Source of the DNA: Colwellia piezophila ATCC BAA-637
Lineage (GTDB): Bacteria > Pseudomonadota > Gammaproteobacteria > Enterobacterales > Alteromonadaceae
Direction: 5' to 3'
DNA length: 64,000 nucleotides
Assembly: GCF_000378625.1 (NCBI RefSeq)
Contig: NZ_KB905161.1
Span: 182,244 to 246,243, forward strand
Shown here: positions 56,583 to 64,000 of the stretch, in pieces
Layout: every line of letters starts with the position of its first letter
How positions within the stretch are numbered: position 1 is the first letter of the stretch
The notes under the pieces: generated by a model
Databases searched by the model: none
Told to the model about the DNA's origin: nothing
Seen by the model: only the letters and a program-made list of their open reading frames with translations
Translations under genes and position numbers: made by a program

Positions 56583-57157
56583 TTGCGGCCGTATGTTTGC
56601 TTTGACACTGATAAGTAACTTGCTGTTAACTCACAGGGTTTATCACCAAAGTGCGTTAATAGTTGAAAATTGGCCAGTTGAATCCATAGCCTGAAGCGGT
56701 CATTGAGCTTTTGTAAAAGCATGATCATATTTAAAGTAATATTAATCGAAATTCGCCGCTAATTCTTAAGGTCCGTTTTGTCTTATAGTAAAACTGCTCT
56801 TAAGTGATGCTGAATAGGGCTGCCCCCGACAATAAGGCTGGGAATTTAAGAAATCAAATATTCCGTCATGCTACAATTTAGAGCCGTAATAGTTCAATTG
56901 ATGAAAAGGTCTCATGCATTATGCTCAGTCACAGCATTCGCAGATGAAAGTGACTTTCTAGATGATTATTGCACAATGAATACGCCTTAAAATATTAAAA
57001 TCGCCTAAGCATGCAGTGTTTAATTGGTTAGTTTCTGCTGGTACTTAGATTGTGATACTTAGGTTTTACTGGTTAACAGGACTATTGGTAGTAAATTGAA
57101 AACCTAGTAAATTTCACAAAAAATCAAGGTACGATATAACCAATATTTATGTATAAA
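56583..57157. other. Intergenic, possible small relic on the minus strand
   Basis: Mostly featureless. A 53-codon open frame runs leftward from about 56730 into the end of the preceding gene and reads LNDRFRLWIQLANFQLLTHF onwards. It looks protein-like but has no recognised family and may be a decayed fragment. No RNA gene seen. Confidence 0.3.
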
Positions 57158-57180
57158 AAAACCCCGTATTAACGAGGTCT
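57158..57180 (-). terminator. Terminator of ssb
   Basis: Read leftward: ACCTCGT, loop TAAT, ACGGGGT and a run of seven T residues, about 50 bp after the ssb stop. One T-G pair in the stem. Confidence 0.75.
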
Positions 57181-57227
57181 TATATAATTTACTTTAGAAT
57201 GTCTTTACAAAAAAGACAACCCGGAGC

Positions 57228-57914
57228 CTAGAACGGGATATCATCATCAAAATCAATTGATGGTTCTTGTGGGTTTACTTTAGGCGCTTGTTGCTGTTGC
57301 TGCCCTTGATTAGCGAAGCCACCTTGTTGTGCTGGTGCTTGTTGCTGAGAGAAACCGCCTTGTTGAGCTGGCGCTGGTTGCGTTGGTTTTTGTTGACCTT
57401 GGCTAGCAAAACCACCTTGTTGTGCTGGTGCTTGTTGCTGAGAGAAACCACCTGACTGTTCTGGTGCTTGCTGCTGAGAGAAACCACCTGACTGTTGTGG
57501 TGCTTGCTGCTGGAAGCCACCTTGTTGCTGACCTTGGTTAGAGAAACCACTGCTCTGGCCTTGAGACGATTTACCGTCTAACATTTGCATTACGCCGTTA
57601 AAACCTTGTAAAACGATCTCGGTAGTATATTGATCTTGACCTTGTTGGTTAGTCCATTTACGTGTTTGTAAAGAACCTTCAAGATATACTTTTGAACCTT
57701 TTTTAAGGTACTCACCCGCAATTTCAGCTAGTTTGCCAAACATAACAACGCGATGCCATTCAGTTTTTTCTTTTTGTTCGCCTGTTTGCTTATCTTTCCA
57801 TGAATCTGACGTTGCTACGGTAATGTTTGCTACTGCGCCGCCATTTGGCATAAAACGTACCTCAGGATCTTTACCTAAGTTACCTACTATAATTACTTTA
57901 TTTACACCCGCCAT
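57228..57914 (-). CDS. ssb: Single-stranded DNA-binding protein
   Basis: The 228-residue protein has the OB-fold (1-112, starting [20 protein letters not shown]) with [22 protein letters not shown] long Gln/Gly-rich linker is built from near-perfect repeats of about 13-15 residues ([12 protein letters not shown] type). The acidic tip [11 protein letters not shown] docks partner proteins. It coats single-stranded DNA in replication and repair. The linker is longer than the usual gammaproteobacterial one and its DNA repeats could vary in number. uvrA, often divergent from ssb, is not next to it here. Confidence 0.98.
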   Translation of the reverse strand: MAGVNKVIIVGNLGKDPEVRFMPNGGAVANITVATSDSWKDKQTGEQKEKTEWHRVVMFGKLAEIAGEYLKKGSKVYLEGSLQTRKWTNQQGQDQYTTEIVLQGFNGVMQMLDGKSSQGQSSGFSNQGQQQGGFQQQAPQQSGGFSQQQAPEQSGGFSQQQAPAQQGGFASQGQQKPTQPAPAQQGGFSQQQAPAQQGGFANQGQQQQQAPKVNPQEPSIDFDDDIPF

Positions 57915-58222
57915 GAAAATATCCTATTAATTGAGCAATTAAGACATACGCCGTTTCTTTATCTATTCATATAGAAAGAAAGATTGTCTTTAAAATTTAG
58001 TTTAAGAGGGTAATTCTATAGTGCGCGGCGATCAAATTCGAGTGATTTTTTGTTAAAAGTGCCATTTATTTTATTTTAGGATCTTTTAGAAAACTTACAG
58101 CAAATTCCATAGCCGTAACCCTAGAACAACAACGTGATTATCATGCCGACAAATTAATTGTGATCACAACAACTTAACAGCAAAGCATAATAATTTGACT
58201 ATCGTTCTTTAAATACCCTCAA
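57915..58222. other. Intergenic upstream of ssb, nothing recognised
   Basis: Holds the ssb leader. I see no clear LexA box or other palindrome. Confidence 0.4.
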
Positions 58223-58627
58223 TCAAGATGCCTTTAATTCAAGCAGATGTTCACTCAGTTGTGCCCGAATGTCAGCAGGTATTTTTATAGAGCTTTGCGC
58301 TTTATAATCAAAGTTCACCAAAGCGGCAGTACCTGAAACACATTTTTCTCCGTGTTGCCATAACTCTTGATAAACATCAAATGAAGCACCGCCAATGCGG
58401 CTGATATAGGTTTTAATTTCAATTTCTTGACCATAAAACAGTTGCCCATGATAAGAAACCTCTATTTTAGCAATGATAAGTTGCCACTTCTTCGGATCTA
58501 AGTCTGGTGTGAAAAATTGGAATATTGGCGTTCGCCCCCCTTCAAACCACACGGGTGGTTTGGTGTTATTAATGTGACCTAACGCATCGGTATCACTAAA
58601 GTGTGGCATCATTTTCTCACTGAACAT
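58223..58627 (-). CDS. Acyl-CoA thioesterase, 4HBT hot-dog family
   Basis: The 134-residue cytoplasmic protein has the 4-hydroxybenzoyl-CoA thioesterase pattern HFSDTDALGHINNTKPPVWFE, in which the Asp serves as catalytic base. The usual Tyr after the NN is replaced by Pro-Pro. It then has the central helix and strands ending SSIKIPADIR. It should cleave acyl-CoA thioesters; substrate chain is unknown. It stands alone between ssb and the amidohydrolase. Confidence 0.85.
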   Translation of the reverse strand: MFSEKMMPHFSDTDALGHINNTKPPVWFEGGRTPIFQFFTPDLDPKKWQLIIAKIEVSYHGQLFYGQEIEIKTYISRIGGASFDVYQELWQHGEKCVSGTAALVNFDYKAQSSIKIPADIRAQLSEHLLELKAS

Positions 58628-58691
58628 AATTGACCTTTTTTATTGCTATTAACCACAGGGTAACTCATTCGAAGGAAGTTAATATTACGTT

Positions 58692-58720
58692 TAATTATAA
58701 GATATAGTATCTTATAATTA
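58692..58720. promoter_or_regulatory. Perfect 13-bp inverted repeat upstream of the amidohydrolase
   Basis: TAATTATAAGATA and TATCTTATAATTA flank a TAG centre. The site lies 32 bp before the start codon and includes a TATAGT that could be a -10 box, so it is a likely operator. No T run follows, which argues against a terminator for either neighbour. Confidence 0.5.
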
Positions 58721-58752
58721 TTAAAAATATCAGCCTTATTAGAGATAAGCCC

Positions 58753-60369
58753 ATGAATAAACTCCCGTCCTTACTTAGCTATGTACTTGTTGTAGTAGCA
58801 ACCACGTTAGCGGTTAATTTAATTAGCGGCCACTCAGCTTTTGCTGCTGGAGATGCCAAAGCACCTGACCGAACGGCGGGTAATGGGCCTTATAAAAGGC
58901 TTATTCTTCGTGGCGGCATTATTATTAATGGCGAAGGGGCACCCGCACGTGGTCCCATGGATATTGTCATTGAAAATGATCGCATCGTAAAAATCGTCAA
59001 TGTTGGCAACCCAGGAGTACCTATTGCGCCAACACGTAGACCAGAAGCGCGACCAGGAGATAAGGAAATTAATATCGAAGGTCAATACGTAATGCCTGGT
59101 TTTATAGATATGCATGGCCATATTGGCGGTAGTGCCGATAATATTCCCGCTGAGTATGTCTTTAAACTTTGGTTAGCACACGGTATTACCACCGTACGAG
59201 AGCCGGGCAGCTTTAATGGTATTGATTGGGTGATGGAGCATGTAAAACGCAGTGAGAATAATAGCATTGCCGCCCCACGCATCGTGCCCTACTTTATGTT
59301 TGGCTTAGGCTTGGATGAAAATATAACCACGCCAAAGCAAGCGAAAAAATGGGTAAAGTCTATTGCTAAAAAAGGCGCGAAAGGTATTAAATTTTTTGGC
59401 TCTACTCCCGAGATAATGACCGCAGCACTAACCGAAGCCAAGAAACATGGCTTAAAAAGTATGATGCATCATGCACAGCTCGATGTAACGAACATGAACG
59501 TGCTCGATTCTGCTCGCTTAGGACTGACAACAATGGAGCATTGGTATGGTTTACCTGAAGCGCTATTTGAACATCAGCACATTCAAAATTACTCACCCGA
59601 TTATAACTATAATAACGAACAACATAGGTTTGCTGAAGCCGGTCAATTATGGCAACAAGCAGCAAAGCCAGGCAGCAAAAAATGGGTAAGCGTGCGTGAT
59701 GAATTACTCAGCTTAGATTTTACCCTCAACCCAACCTTTACCATTTATGAGGCCAATCGCGATTTAATGCGTGATATGAATGCCGATTGGCATAAAGATT
59801 ATACTCTGCCTACCTTATGGGAGTTCTTTCAACCGAACCGTAATGCTCATGGCTCATATTGGTTTGATTGGACCACCGATAATGAGATAGCTTGGAAGAA
59901 AAACTACCAACAATGGATGAGCTTTATTAACGACTATAAAAACCACGGTGGTCGAGTGACCGTCGGCTCAGACTCAGGTTATATTTTTAAAATATATGGT
60001 TTTAGCTATATCCGAGAATTAGAATTACTTCGAGAAGCGGGCTTTAATGCCTTAGAAGTTATTCAGTCTGCAACCATCAACGGCGCTGAGGCACTGGGTA
60101 TGGCAGATGAAATTGGCTCTATTCGCGTCGGGAAAAAAGCAGACTTAGTGATAGTAGGCGAAAACCCGTTGCGTAACTTTAAAGTACTTTATGGTACCGG
60201 CCATTTTCGTTTAGATGAAAATAATAAGCCTATTCGCGCAGGCGGCGTTAATTACACCATAAAAAACGGTATTGTTTATGATGCCAAACTACTACTAGCA
60301 CAAGTAAGAACCATGGTTGAAGAAGCTAAAATAAAGAAAATTGAAAGTGTTAAACGAGCAAAAAACTAA
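58753..60369 (+). CDS. Exported amidohydrolase-superfamily metal-dependent hydrolase
   Basis: The 538-residue protein has a signal peptide (1-32). A small beta-sandwich split between both ends encloses a TIM barrel with FIDMHGHIGG (His121, His123), a Lys in GIKFFG (candidate carbamylated bridge), SMMHHAQL, and VGSDSGYIF with the catalytic Asp. This fits the imidazolonepropionase/prolidase-like branch of secreted amidohydrolases. Members hydrolyse amide or ester bonds, often dipeptides; the substrate here is unknown. It may share a transcript with the outer-membrane protein downstream. Confidence 0.88.
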   Translation: MNKLPSLLSYVLVVVATTLAVNLISGHSAFAAGDAKAPDRTAGNGPYKRLILRGGIIINGEGAPARGPMDIVIENDRIVKIVNVGNPGVPIAPTRRPEARPGDKEINIEGQYVMPGFIDMHGHIGGSADNIPAEYVFKLWLAHGITTVREPGSFNGIDWVMEHVKRSENNSIAAPRIVPYFMFGLGLDENITTPKQAKKWVKSIAKKGAKGIKFFGSTPEIMTAALTEAKKHGLKSMMHHAQLDVTNMNVLDSARLGLTTMEHWYGLPEALFEHQHIQNYSPDYNYNNEQHRFAEAGQLWQQAAKPGSKKWVSVRDELLSLDFTLNPTFTIYEANRDLMRDMNADWHKDYTLPTLWEFFQPNRNAHGSYWFDWTTDNEIAWKKNYQQWMSFINDYKNHGGRVTVGSDSGYIFKIYGFSYIRELELLREAGFNALEVIQSATINGAEALGMADEIGSIRVGKKADLVIVGENPLRNFKVLYGTGHFRLDENNKPIRAGGVNYTIKNGIVYDAKLLLAQVRTMVEEAKIKKIESVKRAKN

Positions 60370-60595
60370 TCGATAAAAGCTTCAATAAACAATGTCGATT
60401 GTAATAGTTAACGCTATAGTTAAATGAGTGATTGATAAATGCATCACTCATTTACTCCTTCAACTCAGGTACGAGATACTGATTTTATTAGCAGCTATAA
60501 CAAAAATAAAAACAATAATTAAAAAAAGTCATATCATATCGCCAAAGAACGTAACAAGTATTTCACTTATTTGGCGAGATAGTGCATTAATCAGC

Positions 60596-62281
60596 ATGTC
60601 CGTATTATGGGTGGCCGGCTTGCTACTAACGACTGTCAGTGGTTATGTTACCGCCACCGAACTATCCCCCGAAAAAGCCAGTGAGCCAACCAGTAAACAA
60701 ACATTCAATAACGCTGCGGTTGAGCCCTCAGACAAAAACACCTTGTGTGATCTCCCTCAACCCAAAGTAATTTTTAAACCACAAACTATCTTTGATGAAA
60801 CTGAAGAAGACATCATTTTTTTACATCGTTGGGCAAATGCAATTCACATTGATACTAAAATATTCACCCTAGAAAATGAAGCCAGTTTCTTTATTAATAA
60901 GTGCCTAAAGACCCTTACAGACATGGCAGAGCTCGAGCGGTATTTACGTAGCCGGAAGTACTTAAGAGATGCCAAAGTCACTAGTGATGATGCCATGGAA
61001 AATATTACTATTACCACCTGGGATAATTGGTCACTAATGCCAACGATCAGTTTTGGCCGCAAGGGCGGTATAAATACCTATAGCTTTGGTATAAAAGAAC
61101 GCAACTTGTTTGGCCTAGGTATAGATACAGAAATAGAGTCGTACCGTAACACCCAACGCTCGGGTTACAAAATACACGCCACCATCCCTCTTTTTCAAAA
61201 ACAAAACACCGATATTAAATTGAGGTATGCCGACAATGATGATGGCCAGCAACATAGCCTATTTCTACATAAAATTTTTGCCAGCTTTCATACCAAAACC
61301 TCCTATAACTTAGGCTTCAATGAAGAAACTCGTCACGATACTATTTTTCAAAATGGTCAAAACCAAAGTGTTTATGGCCACGATATTAGCTATAAAGAAG
61401 TTAGCTATGCTTGGTTGGATTTTAACAGTGATAAACGCTTACTAAGATATCGTGTCGGTTTCACCCAAAATGAAGATACTTTTTCGACGTTACCTATTGA
61501 CGATAACAGTGACTTAACCAACCCGCCGTTAACCACTGTGCGCCCTGAGAATAGAGATTTACTCTATTCTTGGCTTGCTTTTGAGTATATTGAAAAGGAC
61601 TTTAGAAAACTGACCAATGTGCATTTGATCACCCAAATTGAAGACTTTAATCATGGTTGGCAACTGACCTCTCGCCTTGGTATCGGCAATGGTAATAAAG
61701 ACAATTCGGCTTGGACGATATGGAAAATGCGGGTAAAAAAGGGCTTTAACCTACATGACAATGCCTTGTTACTATTTGATTTAGTCTTAGCGAATGATAT
61801 TTATCAGCAAAGAGATAGTCGTTTACTGGTAAAACTTAGTGGGGAATATTTTTATCAGCTAAATGAACGTTGGGGATTTTATTTAAGTAATACCAATGTT
61901 GTCAGTAAAAATCAATATTTAGATAAGCCGGTAACTATGGGGGGAAATACCGGTTTACGTGGTTTTCCTTTGCAATATCAACACGGAAAAAATAGCATTA
62001 AATTCACCTCTGAAATCAGATACTATCCTGAAATTAACCTGTTCAAATTGTTTGATTTAGCCGCTGTTGCTTTCACCGATGCAGGGAGAACTTACGGCAA
62101 CTCTACCGTTAAAAATATAGAGCATGGTTGGTTAGGCTCCGTTGGATTAGGCTTAAGATTGCACTCTCCTCACTCAGGTGGCAATAATCCAATTATTCAT
62201 ATCGACTTTGCTTTTCCGCAAAGTGATAATCCAGACATTAATAGCTTTGAAATTAGAGTGCAGGCAAAGAAATCTTTTTAG
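60596..62281 (+). CDS. BamA/TamA-superfamily outer-membrane protein
   Basis: The frame is open from 60428, but the ATG at 60596 gives a hydrophobic leader (MSVLWVAGLLLTTVSGYVTA) like a signal peptide, so it is preferred; the start remains unsure. After a Ser/Thr/Lys-rich spacer there is a POTRA-like domain (about 120-185 of the longer frame), then a 16-strand-type barrel. The barrel has GGNTGLRGFPLQYQ (the conserved RGF loop) and a C-terminal strand ending IRVQAKKSF. Proteins of this type insert or export other proteins or lipids. Its client, perhaps the exported amidohydrolase, is unknown. Confidence 0.8.
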   Translation: MSVLWVAGLLLTTVSGYVTATELSPEKASEPTSKQTFNNAAVEPSDKNTLCDLPQPKVIFKPQTIFDETEEDIIFLHRWANAIHIDTKIFTLENEASFFINKCLKTLTDMAELERYLRSRKYLRDAKVTSDDAMENITITTWDNWSLMPTISFGRKGGINTYSFGIKERNLFGLGIDTEIESYRNTQRSGYKIHATIPLFQKQNTDIKLRYADNDDGQQHSLFLHKIFASFHTKTSYNLGFNEETRHDTIFQNGQNQSVYGHDISYKEVSYAWLDFNSDKRLLRYRVGFTQNEDTFSTLPIDDNSDLTNPPLTTVRPENRDLLYSWLAFEYIEKDFRKLTNVHLITQIEDFNHGWQLTSRLGIGNGNKDNSAWTIWKMRVKKGFNLHDNALLLFDLVLANDIYQQRDSRLLVKLSGEYFYQLNERWGFYLSNTNVVSKNQYLDKPVTMGGNTGLRGFPLQYQHGKNSIKFTSEIRYYPEINLFKLFDLAAVAFTDAGRTYGNSTVKNIEHGWLGSVGLGLRLHSPHSGGNNPIIHIDFAFPQSDNPDINSFEIRVQAKKSF

Positions 62282-62311
62282 CTAATTATTTGGCCCTAAA
62301 ATAATTAGCTA
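62279..62311. other. Hairpin between convergent genes
   Basis: TAGCTAATTATTT and AAATAATTAGCTA form a 13-bp stem around GGCCCTA. It overlaps the stop codon of the outer-membrane protein gene. No T run follows on either strand, so an intrinsic terminator role is unsure. Confidence 0.45.
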
Positions 62312-62324
62312 AAAAAGCTACCGA

Positions 62325-63653
62325 CTAAAGGAAACGTTTTAAAACCCTATCAATTTGGGCGATACGTATCTTTTTTAACAGCTTCTGTGGTTTCTCTGGG
62401 TAATCATCAACTGAATCAATATCAGAAAAATGTATTATTTTAGTGGTATTCACCAAAACGCCAATTAATTCATCATCCGTTTTTTGTAAAAAATGCTTAT
62501 TAGCGTCATCAACAAGTAAGCCATTTTCTAAGTCGAGTGCCCAAGCACGTGGGTTTAAATTACTGCCGGTGATCAAATGGTAGCGATCATCAATTCGCAA
62601 TCCTTTGAGGTGAAAGCTATTATCTTTATCTTTCCACAAATGAATATTCAACAAACCTTGATCGATAAAGCTCTGATAACGTTTAACAAAACGTTTAAGT
62701 AACATTTCATATACGTAAGGAATAATACCGATAGTACTGAATTCTTCATCATTGCCAATAAAGAAGTCATTGGCAGTCTTATCACCAACAACGACAGTGA
62801 TGTTAACACCACGTTTTAATGCTCTAATAACATCTTTGGCAAGCGCATGAGGGAGATTAAAATAAGGTGTGAATAACACAATATTATCGTTAGCTTTTTG
62901 GACTAGATTTCGAGTCGCTTGATTGAGTTCATTTTTACGGCGGCCAAAACCAACCAGTGGCGTAATAAAGGCTTTTTCACTGACGAGTTTTGACTGAGTA
63001 AGGTCTTGTTGTTGAGCTACACTATATTTAGATTTTTTTAATCTAGCTTTCAAAGTAGCAAGGGTTTTCTTTTGCTCAACAGCGTCAGGCAGCCAGGCTT
63101 GATTAAGCAGTGGCGCTAGCCCGGAATCAATAAAGTTATCGGTTAAGTAATGACAAAAACTATCCGCTAATGCTCGGCTATTAATAGTACAGTATCGGTC
63201 TAAACGATAACGTTCACCTTGATGTAAGTAAATATCGTTAATACTTGCCCCAGTATAGAAAAGCTTATCATCAAAGACCATGCCCTTAAGATGTAAAACA
63301 CCAAAAACTTCTTTACGCTTTACGGCCACACCATAGATGTTAATAGTTTGCGAGTAATCCTGTGCTAACTTTAAATAAAGTGCACGATTTCCTAAGCTAG
63401 CCTTCTCACCGATTAAGCCACGTTGACCACGGTTAAAATCGACAAAGATATTAATTTCAAGTTCGGGAAAGTTTGCTTTCGCTTGATATAACGCATGAAG
63501 GACTTCCCTACCCGCGTCATCATCTTGTAAATACAAAGCAGTAATGAAGATACGCTTACGCGCAGCTGAAATTAACAGCAACAACTGCTGTTTGTATTCT
63601 TTAGGCGTGGTAAAAAATTCTATATCACCACCATCGACAATTATTTCTTGCAC
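62325..63653 (-). CDS. pssA: CDP-diacylglycerol-serine O-phosphatidyltransferase, PLD type
   Basis: The 442-residue enzyme makes phosphatidylserine, the precursor of phosphatidylethanolamine. It belongs to the phospholipase D superfamily and shows both HKD-type motifs: VLHLKGMVFDDKLFYTGAS (about 135-153) and FHLKGLRIDDRYHLITGSN (about 350-368). Length and motif spacing match gammaproteobacterial PssA, a ribosome- and membrane-associated enzyme. It is transcribed leftward, convergent with the outer-membrane protein gene. Confidence 0.94.
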   Translation of the reverse strand: MQEIIVDGGDIEFFTTPKEYKQQLLLLISAARKRIFITALYLQDDDAGREVLHALYQAKANFPELEINIFVDFNRGQRGLIGEKASLGNRALYLKLAQDYSQTINIYGVAVKRKEVFGVLHLKGMVFDDKLFYTGASINDIYLHQGERYRLDRYCTINSRALADSFCHYLTDNFIDSGLAPLLNQAWLPDAVEQKKTLATLKARLKKSKYSVAQQQDLTQSKLVSEKAFITPLVGFGRRKNELNQATRNLVQKANDNIVLFTPYFNLPHALAKDVIRALKRGVNITVVVGDKTANDFFIGNDEEFSTIGIIPYVYEMLLKRFVKRYQSFIDQGLLNIHLWKDKDNSFHLKGLRIDDRYHLITGSNLNPRAWALDLENGLLVDDANKHFLQKTDDELIGVLVNTTKIIHFSDIDSVDDYPEKPQKLLKKIRIAQIDRVLKRFL

Positions 63654-63700
63654 TGTGCTCTATCTAAAAATCATTAATTCGCGACAGTATATCAATAATA

Positions 63701-63731
63701 AACCGAAGAAATATAGGATTTTTCTTCGGTT
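63701..63731 (-). terminator. Terminator of fadH
   Basis: Read leftward: AACCGAAGAAA, a short loop and TTTCTTCGGTT, followed by TTATTATT. It lies about 27 bp after the fadH stop. Confidence 0.7.
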
Positions 63732-63757
63732 AACTGCATGATAAGTGCTGATTGTCG

Positions 63758-64000
63758 TTAAATGACTACTGCTAATTCGGCTGCTTGACGAATTGCGCGT
63801 TTCGCATCAAGCTCTACAGCAACATTAGCACCACCAATAAGGTGTACAGGTAAGCCACCATCAAGTAATGCTTGTTGCAAGTCTCGATTAGACTCTTGCC
63901 CTGCACAGATAATAATATGATCGACTTCAAGCAATTGTTCTTTGCCATCAACCTCAATCAATAAGCCCTTATCGTTAATAGCTTTATAAGTTGCACCGGC
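63758..64000 (-). CDS. fadH: 2,4-dienoyl-CoA reductase, C-terminal end only
   Basis: The gene continues past the window edge; about 80 C-terminal residues are visible. LLEVDHIIICAGQESNRDLQ and LIGGANVAVELDAKRAIRQAAELAVVI match the NAD(P)-binding end of the old-yellow-enzyme-type FadH, which reduces 2,4-dienoyl-CoA in oxidation of unsaturated fatty acids. Domain content upstream cannot be seen. Confidence 0.9.
   Translation of the reverse strand, partial: AGATYKAINDKGLLIEVDGKEQLLEVDHIIICAGQESNRDLQQALLDGGLPVHLIGGANVAVELDAKRAIRQAAELAVVI

Noticed and set aside
57267..57550. Overlapping frames in the Gln/Gly-rich part of ssb
   Set aside because: They are shadows of a low-complexity repeat region in the ssb linker.
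60428..60595. Extended N-terminus of the outer-membrane protein
   Set aside because: The extra 56 residues are not a signal peptide, whereas the ATG at 60596 is followed by one; kept only as an uncertainty in the gene entry.

Overview
The window looks like a chromosome segment of a marine gammaproteobacterium of the order Alteromonadales, most likely a Colwellia or Thalassotalea relative. This is inferred from the AT-rich base composition, the linkage fxsA-groES-groEL / cutA-dsbD / aroQ-accB-accC, and the gene families present. No rRNA, tRNA, CRISPR array or transposase gene was seen.

Positions 1-34,500 are a catabolic locus for a sulfated polysaccharide. It holds nine S1-type sulfatases (one cut by the window edge), two paralogous clan GH-A-like glycosidases with Fn3 domains, a GH30, a GH29 fucosidase-like enzyme, two GH2 enzymes, a TonB-dependent receptor and an OmpR/EnvZ-type two-component pair. 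The genes form four blocks. The leftward block 9530-1 holds the two paralogous glycosidases, GH30 and two sulfatases. The rightward block 9807-15063 holds response regulator, kinase and two sulfatases. The leftward block 20437-15421 holds GH29 and two sulfatases. The leftward block 33800-20918 holds three sulfatases, two GH2 enzymes and the receptor. Expected workflow: the receptor imports oligosaccharides, exported sulfatases remove sulfate, and the GH enzymes trim the backbone. The mix of fucosidase-, galactosidase- and glucosidase-type families does not settle the substrate.

The locus bears marks of repeated duplication. A conserved ~90-140 bp regulatory segment recurs upstream of three leading genes and, in half form, at a fourth place (5341, 9638, 20504, 33968). 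A nonsense-mutated, internally deleted copy of the two-component pair lies at the far edge (34082-34519). A 3' stub of a third glycosidase copy lies at 5444-5590. One glycosidase has three near-identical Fn3 units and a GlyGly-CTERM-like tail. A 47-codon LacI-type helix-turn-helix fragment sits behind the receptor gene. Several enzymes carry polylysine C-terminal tails.

Positions 34,500-64,000 are mostly core chromosome: groEL-groES, fxsA, cutA-dsbD, aroQ, accB-accC, a small Oxidored-like protein, an RND efflux operon (membrane fusion protein, a 39-codon small membrane ORF, two permeases), a secreted 2H-phosphoesterase-like protein, two periplasmic solute-binding-like proteins, ssb, a thioesterase, an exported amidohydrolase, a BamA/TamA-like outer-membrane protein, pssA and the end of fadH.

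Scattered through the window are at least five copies of a non-coding repeat that shares a core but has different terminal inverted repeats. One copy is nested inside another inverted-repeat element.
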